From: 55-13 sp964501275
Lineage (GTDB): Bacteria > Armatimonadota > Fimbriimonadia > Fimbriimonadales > Fimbriimonadaceae
Direction of reading: 5' to 3'
Assembly (NCBI GenBank): GCA_964501275.1
Contig: CAZCSP010000008.1
Location: 62,001 to 126,000 of the forward strand
Length of the DNA: 64,000 nucleotides
The notes beneath the pieces were generated by a model. It was not told the DNA's origin. It was given only the letters and a program-made list of their open reading frames with translations, and ran no database searches. Positions 59,801 to 64,000 of the stretch are shown in pieces (the stretch's first letter is position 1; the number at the start of each line of letters is the position of its first letter). Both the position numbers and the translations under genes were made by a program.

Positions 59801-60639
59801 GAAATGGAATAGTGACCCTCTCCCTTCGCCGGAGACCTTACGGTGCGCCCTTTATCGATATCATGCCAATTCTCCTGAGGGTTAAATCGCTCGTAGAGTT
59901 GGTTGGAGAGAGGATGAAAGGAGTATTCGGTTCCAGGAAGGTTTCGTGTCACCAAACCTGTCGCCATGTCGATGAGCTGCGTGGTGCCACGTCCCGATAT
60001 AAGGGCATGTTTGCCGTCCCGGGAGATCTCCACCCACTTTGCTTCAGCACCAGAGTGCGACTCAACCCTCACGTCGCCTTCCCGAGGGCTAGTATCTGCC
60101 GTACCGGGATCCGGGGCATCGTTCGGCAGGCCGATCTTGATCGTCGATCCTACAATGGAAAAAGTCCGCCGGGGCCGGGCGCTTCCATGTAGGAAGGCGA
60201 GAACCTGCCGAGCAGGCTTTCGGACGAAGTTGAGCTCGATGGAGCCTTGCGGGACAGAGACGATCTCCTTGATCTCAAGCCGGGCCTGTTTACAAACTTC
60301 CCGAATGGCATTCATGATCGAGTCGGTGCCTTTCAACGTGATCAACGCATCCTTCTCTACATAGACTTTGCCTTGAATCTCACGCCAGGCCAACGGAGGG
60401 TCGGCCGCTTCTGCGCACCGTTCGAGGGCCATAGGCAGGGGGTCGTCCTTGAAGGAGGCAACGATCTTTCCAAAGACTTCGCCCGCATTCCAAATCAGCG
60501 GAACGTCGGCCGCTTTGCAGAGACCTTCGAACGTCTGTCGGACGGGAAGGCTATCTGCCTCGAAGGTAACTCTTTTGTTGTTCAGACTTGAATCTTGGTT
60601 TGCAAAGTGAAGAACAGTAAATGCTAAAATTGTAATCAT
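56833..60639 (-). CDS. Exported STN-WD40-caspase (orthocaspase) protein
   Basis: A 1268-residue protein. ATG at 60639 gives the signal peptide MITILAFTVLHFANQ; earlier in-frame starts lie in the promoter. Two STN-like (secretin/TonB N-terminal) domains occupy residues ~20-180 (VTFEADSLPVRQTFEGLC, GTDSIMNAIREVCKQA). A long WD40-like region follows (~190-850; LSFSPDGGLLYVGTNEGDVCVW), then a short Ig-like part and a C14 caspase domain from ~985. The catalytic dyad is intact: VFFAGHGLRGG (His ~1073) and LLLDTCHAGEI (Cys ~1126). Such metacaspases cleave after basic residues when activated. The signal peptide suggests action outside the cytoplasm, which is unusual. Confidence 0.82.
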   Translation of the reverse strand: MITILAFTVLHFANQDSSLNNKRVTFEADSLPVRQTFEGLCKAADVPLIWNAGEVFGKIVASFKDDPLPMALERCAEAADPPLAWREIQGKVYVEKDALITLKGTDSIMNAIREVCKQARLEIKEIVSVPQGSIELNFVRKPARQVLAFLHGSARPRRTFSIVGSTIKIGLPNDAPDPGTADTSPREGDVRVESHSGAEAKWVEISRDGKHALISGRGTTQLIDMATGLVTRNLPGTEYSFHPLSNQLYERFNPQENWHDIDKGRTVRSPAKGEGHYSISPDGSTVVHGFNRFEVVDIITGQLIANVSARPDTTSRNFNPDDIGSIFAFSPKCGYLAINHEKSFLVNLNTKLVKEMGKAYATAFSADEKTMAYWLEERVVLVEDLAGTKPAARIPMPHRPTSLFVNQTGSELVVNSEDGLCVYDVASKRLVRKVRSGVTAFAIDERQKIAVAVGGGSFNVYSYPSFQSILETSYRTYEIQKICFANDGHARILAGGFEVNLNPGGEIREVTSDLATLASKHGQTWLSPSGELLAYLDSSASKGQAATLIVHNYRLGLDWSREFTNLPTIIGFGNANELLLCGSKTPNRSHTDYKVSFGEGGNWKPTLSQIPWEPRHHKVAPNGESVISITPEGGEKESVTFVQKIAKNGAAHHSWTLTPDLKEEDRDTKGVQFLGFDGDSKGFYSLVPVRVEDNVHSQLVYCHFGVLEPQFRLQLDSLIRDPESFATSRMGYNFALASWGEVWVGSRRAPRDAKKVKIPSGRVTSLSFSPDGGLLYVGTNEGDVCVWRVKDQQELVRYKVVGNGQVICQSRDRYYMGTPGVGRYALFRFGASTYPFEQFDLRLNRPDRVLETLGLAKPEIIEAYLRAYEMRLDKMKFKEQMLASDFNIPEVKVDKASFPPQTDQRSLSFELTCSDQRAFINNVRVEVNGVPIHKGGGLDFDGQELRLVKSKVDLELAPGRNRIRITALNSQGAGSSPVQYDVFCTAPARKPDLYLVAVGVSRYKQASNNLAYAQKDAEDLAKNLSGQAGTMYGKVNVKLLRSEEALKPAILQTKDFLKEAKVDDVVIVFFAGHGLRGGEKNMEYFFGTHDVDFSAPESAGLAYPELESLVDGIPCRQKLLLLDTCHAGEIDDEESKAFERQPAQLKENGVVLNRGNFSAIANPASVTTLEVMKSLFADFRRGTGAVVVSASAGHQYAIEASGNGIFTDALLEALQGKAPGGSQEVSVSLLANYVAKRVTERTNGAQRPDARSENLDNDFIVVKPKKGK

Positions 60640-60659
60640 GGTCTTGTTGACACTTCCTG

Positions 60660-60690
60660 TATTATACTGACAGGTAGTTTGCCACGGCAA
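60660..60690 (-). promoter_or_regulatory. Candidate promoter of the caspase gene
   Basis: On the minus strand, TTGCCG and a perfect TATAAT are separated by 18 bases; the -10 lies about 20 bases before the caspase start codon. The CRP-type site centred at 60711.5 would then be near -56, not an ideal class I or II distance. Confidence 0.45.
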
Positions 60691-60703
60691 GTTTTTCTAT
60701 GTA

Positions 60704-60719
60704 TGTGATGTAAATCACA
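60704..60719. promoter_or_regulatory. CRP-type operator in the divergent caspase/cyclase gap
   Basis: TGTGATGTAAATCACA, two exact half-sites, lies 65-80 bp before the caspase gene (minus) and 26-41 bp before the first ATG of the CHASE2-cyclase gene (plus). On the plus strand a TAGTAT hexamer (60741-60746) begins 29 bases after the centre, but it overlaps that ATG. Confidence 0.7.
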
Positions 60720-60744
60720 GTCTGCGATATTTTCTTAGTTTAGT

Positions 60745-62448
60745 ATGAGTGTCAGGATGCGCGATTATCTGCTTGCAGCTTTCTTTCTGGTCGGGGCGGT
60801 GGCATTGGGCCACATGGCTCGACAGACCCGGATGGTGATGGATATCGAGCATCAGATGCTTTCCCGACTCAGCCGCGCCGTCGACGAGTCTGACTTCGGC
60901 CGTGAAACGATCGTGATTGGTTTGGAGCGGGATTCTTGGTTTGGCGAAAACCCCGCCGAACCTCTGGCTCGCGACTATCTGGCAGCCGTTTTGGATGCCA
61001 TCGATAAAAACTCAAAGCCGCGCGCCATCGGGATCGATGTACTACTCGACCTCCCGCTGGAAGAGGAGCGAGCAAACGAGGATACAGCCCTTGCCAAAAG
61101 CCTCCAACAGGCAAGGACGCCCATTGTGCTCGCTATCGAATCCGAGGTTGGCCATATTGCGCCCAAGTTCAAAGGAAACCCCTCGGTAGGACACATTAAG
61201 GTGGAGAAGGCGAGCAATGGCGCAGTGGGAAGCGTCGCCCATCCCGTCGAGAAGTCGTTCAGCGAAAAACTGCGCCAAGTAGGAGGTTTCCAAGAAAGAA
61301 ACAGCCTGCCCCAAATCTTGTTTCCCAAGAGTCAAACGATCGCCGCCATCCCCGCCAACGAGATCCTCGGGTACCAGGCAACGGGTCACGCCGAGGAAAT
61401 AGCCCATCTGCTGAACGGCAAGATCGTCCTGCTCGGTTCAATGGCTCGTGAGAAAGGCGATTACCACCCGGCGCCAACCAAAGCGTACGGGGAACCCGAG
61501 ATAGCGGGCGTACTGGTGCAGGCTCACGCGGTCGCAAGCGGCCTGGGGGGCAGTCCGACCTACTTGGTGTGGCTTAATGTTCTGCTCTCCGCCCTTGCCG
61601 CTGGCATCGCGATCGGTCTGACCTACTCCTTCTCCGGCTGGAAGTTGTCGGTAGGGATTGCTTGCTCCCTGATCTTCTTTGGTGCGGCTTCCATCGCTTT
61701 TGCCCTTGGGAATCTCATCGTGAATCCTGTTCCTGCGTTGATCGCGGGATCGGTAGGAAGCGCCGCCTGGACTCATATCCGCAGGCAACGACTGGAAGCG
61801 GGTTATCGGTCGTTGGTTGGCGAGAGGGTCCATCGATCGTTGCGGGAAGTTGCCCAGTTGGAGCGACTTGCACCTTCGGAGCAGGTGGTCGCCATTCTAT
61901 TCGCCGACCTGGTCGGATTTGGCAAGTTCAGCAAAGATCGAAAACCGAACGAGGTTCTGCAGGCCGTGAACTGCACCCTTGGTCCTTTTGCAGATATGGT
62001 TGTCGCCCATGGCGGGGTCGTCGACCGATTTACCGGGGACGGCATCCTGGCCATCTTTGGCGCGGAGTTCCCTGGACGCGAAGCCCTGCCGCCTAAGATG
62101 TCTGCCTTGAACGCCGTGCGCTGCGGCCTCCAGATGATCCGTCATGTCGGCGCCGTCTCTGAATTGGAAGTAGGGATCGGCATCCATATCGGGCCGGTAT
62201 CTTCTGGGCTGATGGGGGGCAAGAGTTTTCGCCAGTTTGTGGTAATGGGCGAAACGGTGAACGATGCGGCCCGAATTGAGGCGATCAGCCACCGCCCTGA
62301 AGTCCAGCCCTTAACCCATCGACTTTTGGTTTCGGAGAGCGTTGCTCGTTTGATCGAGCCTGAGTTTCAACTACAGAGAAAGGAATACAGTCCTCTCAAA
62401 GAATTCAACGATCCTATTTTTGAAATTAAGGAAGGTGAAAGTCCATGA
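60745..62448 (+). CDS. CHASE2 receptor with class III adenylate/guanylate cyclase domain, 2
   Basis: A 567-residue membrane receptor. The start is ATG 60745 or, if the TAGTAT hexamer is the -10, ATG 60757 on a nearly leaderless mRNA. One helix (LLAAFFLVGAVALGHMA), a CHASE2 sensor (TIVIGLERDSWFGENP ... RAIGIDVLLDLP ... NGKIVLLGSMAREKGDYH), three helices (~265-345), then the cyclase domain. FADLVGFGKF and FTGDGILAIFG supply both metal Asp residues. GETVNDAARIE keeps the catalytic Asn and Arg. The usual purine Lys is Arg and the Asp is Glu, so ATP versus GTP use is uncertain. It overlaps the next gene by four bases. Confidence 0.85.
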   Translation: MSVRMRDYLLAAFFLVGAVALGHMARQTRMVMDIEHQMLSRLSRAVDESDFGRETIVIGLERDSWFGENPAEPLARDYLAAVLDAIDKNSKPRAIGIDVLLDLPLEEERANEDTALAKSLQQARTPIVLAIESEVGHIAPKFKGNPSVGHIKVEKASNGAVGSVAHPVEKSFSEKLRQVGGFQERNSLPQILFPKSQTIAAIPANEILGYQATGHAEEIAHLLNGKIVLLGSMAREKGDYHPAPTKAYGEPEIAGVLVQAHAVASGLGGSPTYLVWLNVLLSALAAGIAIGLTYSFSGWKLSVGIACSLIFFGAASIAFALGNLIVNPVPALIAGSVGSAAWTHIRRQRLEAGYRSLVGERVHRSLREVAQLERLAPSEQVVAILFADLVGFGKFSKDRKPNEVLQAVNCTLGPFADMVVAHGGVVDRFTGDGILAIFGAEFPGREALPPKMSALNAVRCGLQMIRHVGAVSELEVGIGIHIGPVSSGLMGGKSFRQFVVMGETVNDAARIEAISHRPEVQPLTHRLLVSESVARLIEPEFQLQRKEYSPLKEFNDPIFEIKEGESP

Positions 62449-63383
62449 TCTTCGTCAATCTAGTCGCCCTTTGCAGCCTCGGGCTCAGCTTTGGGCAACC
62501 CTCGGCGCCCAAGCGGTATGGCATGGTCGTTCAGTTGACAGGCAATGTTCAGAGAAAGCAGGGCGAGAACTCCTCGGAGTTGAAACCCTACTTCCCGGTT
62601 TTTGTGAACGACACTCTGATCTTATCTCCCAGATCGATCGTCGGCATTCGCAAGGAAGACGGCAAACTCGACATCCTGGATCACAAAAAGGTAGGCAGCA
62701 AGGTTATCCTCGTTCCGAAACCCGTTTCCAAATCCGTTGTTTCGCGCCTTGAGGCCGTCGTTGGCAACGATGGCGTCGGCAATTACTCTCGAATCGTCAA
62801 AACCGCCGTCCGACCGGGACCTACCAAGCCCCAGCCTTGGATTGGCACCTGGCCGGTTGAAGATGTGATGGCGGTTCCCACGTACTTCGAGTGGGTAGGC
62901 GGCGCTGCGCCAGATACCACGCTGGTAATCGTCGACGTTAAGGCAGAGGGCGCGATTCGATTTGAGAAGCCGGTTCCAGAAAACTCAACTCAGATTCAAG
63001 TTTCTGAGATCGAGTTTACGATGCAGTCTGGTAGGAGGTACGCATGGCGGCTTGAGGCCAAGTCGGGCGCATTCTCGGAGCGGCGCGGGTTCGTTGTCCT
63101 CGACAAAGTTCAGCGGGCCAGGGTCGAGGCACGACTTTCGGAAGTGAAGGCGCTGTTGCCCGATGCCGATGATATTGAGTTGGGCCTGGCCCAAGCGCAA
63201 GTTCTTCAGAACGCAAATCTCTTTGCGGACTCGATCATTCTCCTGAATCGGATTGAGAAGCAATCCAAAACTCCGCTGATCGCTTTACTGAGAAACGCGG
63301 CTTGGAACGGACTGCGGATCGCGTTTGAAGGGTCTCACAAGAATCTGTCCCAAGAAGACCTGATTCGCGCATGGGGCGGATAA
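62445..63383 (+). CDS. Exported FecR-like/unknown protein in cyclase operon
   Basis: A 312-residue protein with signal peptide (MIFVNLVALCSLGLSFGQ). Residues ~25-110 resemble a FecR or SH3-like sheet (GMVVQLTGNVQRKQGENSS, VNDTLILSPRSIVGI, KVGSKVILVP). Residues ~130-225 look like an Ig-like domain (FEWVGGAAPDTTLVIVDV, YAWRLEAKSG), and the last ~85 residues are helical like a TPR (LGLAQAQVLQNANLFADSIILL). This layout often accompanies CHASE2 and CHAT/caspase genes, where it is usually called DUF928 or left unnamed. The four-base overlap shows co-translation with the receptor. Confidence 0.65.
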   Translation: MIFVNLVALCSLGLSFGQPSAPKRYGMVVQLTGNVQRKQGENSSELKPYFPVFVNDTLILSPRSIVGIRKEDGKLDILDHKKVGSKVILVPKPVSKSVVSRLEAVVGNDGVGNYSRIVKTAVRPGPTKPQPWIGTWPVEDVMAVPTYFEWVGGAAPDTTLVIVDVKAEGAIRFEKPVPENSTQIQVSEIEFTMQSGRRYAWRLEAKSGAFSERRGFVVLDKVQRARVEARLSEVKALLPDADDIELGLAQAQVLQNANLFADSIILLNRIEKQSKTPLIALLRNAAWNGLRIAFEGSHKNLSQEDLIRAWGG

Positions 63384-63399
63384 AAGGTCTGCTTTCGCT

Positions 63400-63432
63400 A
63401 CAGTAGCCCGGGCCTTCCCGCTCGGGCTGCCA
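63400..63432. repeat. REP hairpin
   Basis: GTAGCCCGGGCCTTCCCGCT followed by CGGGCTGCC: GTAG header, arms GCCCGGG/CTCGGGC, loop CCTTCCCG. It lies between convergent genes and could terminate the cyclase operon transcript. Confidence 0.6.
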
Positions 63433-63473
63433 TGCCGCAGGGTGTATCTTGTCGGGGCCGATCCGCCGGGGTT

Positions 63474-63773
63474 CTACCGGATAGCCACCCAAGCTTCGAC
63501 CTTGACCCTTCCTGCCGTCTTGATGGAGAGCCGGAACCGTTTCATCGCCGGCGCCGTCATGAGGACGACCGCCAAGTCGCTTACATCGCCGGGATTAAAC
63601 TCCACCATCGCCGACAGACTGCCGCCTTGATAGCCGGTGCGGACTGCCGACCGGATTCCAGGTAGCGTTTGGACGACGTTCAAAAAGTTCAGAGCGATCC
63701 CCAGGCTGGGCCAGCCGCAAATCTCTACCTCGGTCTTTACTAGGGGGATAGGCATCCTAGCCATCAGTTTCAC
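63474..63773 (-). pseudogene. Fragment paralogous to the CsgG-family C-terminus
   Basis: A 99-residue frame (MKLMARMPIPLVKTEVEICG...) aligns from VKTEVE to its end with the last ~90 residues of the CsgG-family protein at 55.2 kb: GWPSLG, GIRSAVRT versus GVKSAVRT, VEFNPGDVSDLA versus VEFKPSDLDDLA, and MKRFRLSIKTAGRVKVEAWVAIR-like ends. No signal peptide or CsgG domain remains. It is either a 5'-deleted duplicate or a free-standing domain gene. Copy C of the conserved upstream element lies directly before it. Confidence 0.6.
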
Positions 63774-63787
63774 ATCGGCCAGAACCC

Positions 63788-63858
63788 AAAAATAAGATAA
63801 AAATCGGATAAGATAAGCCTCCCAGGGGATAGGTTAGGCAAAGTTAAGGGTTTGAAGC
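63788..63858 (-). repeat. Conserved upstream element, copy C (diverged)
   Basis: On the minus strand: TTCAAACCCTTAACTTTGCC, TAACCTATCCCC, then CTTATCTTATCCGATTTTTATC. It shares the TTCAAACC, (T)TATCC and CTTATCTT(G/A)TCC blocks with copies A and B. Confidence 0.4.
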
Positions 63859-63861
63859 CTC

Positions 63862-64000
63862 CTAGAAGTCAAAGTAGCCGATGTTCTCCTTCGTGAAAGT
63901 GATGGTTCCTCCAAGCATCACGTTGTCGCCCACGACCTTCTTCTCACCCAGCCGTCCCGCCTTCAAGTTGCCCGCTCCTGCCTTCAGTGTTCCGTCGGCA
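63862..64000 (-). CDS. RhaS-like sugar ABC substrate-binding protein, C-terminus only
   Basis: The frame runs off the window end; the stop TAG (minus strand) is at 63862-63864. The 45 visible residues (ADGTLKAGAGNLKAGRLGEK ... GGTITFTKENIGYFDF) match the C-termini of RhaS/LsrB-type periplasmic binding proteins, which characteristically read DGTLK, AGRLGE and TKENIDKFDF. It would be the binding component that the permease and ATPase at 28.5-31.4 kb lack, though the 32-kb distance makes the pairing uncertain. Confidence 0.6.
   Translation of the reverse strand, partial: ADGTLKAGAGNLKAGRLGEKKVVGDNVMLGGTITFTKENIGYFDF

Noticed and set aside
60648..60664. Plus-strand promoter TTGACA/TATACT before the second cyclase gene
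   Set aside because: The two hexamers are only ten bases apart, too close for sigma-70 recognition.

Overview
The window looks like a chromosomal stretch of a diderm bacterium of the phylum Armatimonadota, most likely Fimbriimonadia. The inference rests on the type IV pseudopilin at 7.2 kb, whose leader runs into an FPVFAQAKEAAKK segment typical of that phylum. It is also supported by csaB beside a DUF5693 membrane protein and a large beta-barrel, and by an mqnA of the futalosine menaquinone route. No ribosomal RNA or other definite phylogenetic marker is present, so the assignment is an inference. No prophage, complete insertion sequence, CRISPR array or convincing tRNA was seen.

Layout. 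0-7 kb: the end of an LD-carboxypeptidase, a phosphodiester glycosidase, an ADP-ribosylglycohydrolase-like enzyme, an M14 peptidase and a cyanophycinase-like peptidase. 7-12 kb: pseudopilin plus small lipoprotein, metG, a GGDEF protein. 11.8-13.5 kb: an AT-richer patch with a degenerate cytosine-methyltransferase N-terminus, a DUF3883-like nuclease-fold protein, an unknown small protein and a SprT-like protease. 13.7-19.4 kb: TauE permease, ribH, thioredoxin-like protein, cheW-like gene, tmk, lysine-6-dehydrogenase-like enzyme and a membrane protein. 19.4-24.5 kb: an AddB-like/AddA-like pair that seems to lack nuclease active sites. 24.6-28.4 kb: nitrilase-family enzyme, Doc-like protein, beta-lactamase-fold hydrolase, mqnA. 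28.5-31.4 kb: sugar ABC permease and ATPase. 31-39.6 kb: kelch, GHL10, PhyH, AraC, pseudopilin, GNAT, alpha/beta hydrolase and rhomboid genes. 39.8-46.9 kb: a cell-envelope block (DUF5693, csaB, beta-barrel, O-antigen-ligase-like).

46.9-63.8 kb is the most interesting part. It holds two paralogous exported FecR/beta-propeller proteins, two CHASE2-cyclase receptors, a CsgG-family protein, an exported STN-WD40-caspase protein and a small exported protein. Four near-perfect CRP-type operators (TGTGA-N6-TCACA) lie upstream of these genes. At two of them, and within one base at a third, the distance to a -10-like hexamer fits class II CRP activation. Receptor cyclases that could make cAMP therefore sit in the same cluster as cAMP-CRP-type sites, which suggests a self-contained cAMP-linked envelope-sensing system. 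The window ends in the C-terminus of a RhaS-like sugar-binding protein.

Superimposed on this are three repeat families. GTAG-headed REP hairpins with covarying stems supply the TAG stop of at least four genes. A C-rich hairpin family has entered one coding sequence in frame. A 0.2-0.25 kb MITE-like element occurs twice, each time beginning at the stop codon of the upstream gene. Hand-counted positions of short sites may be off by one or two bases.
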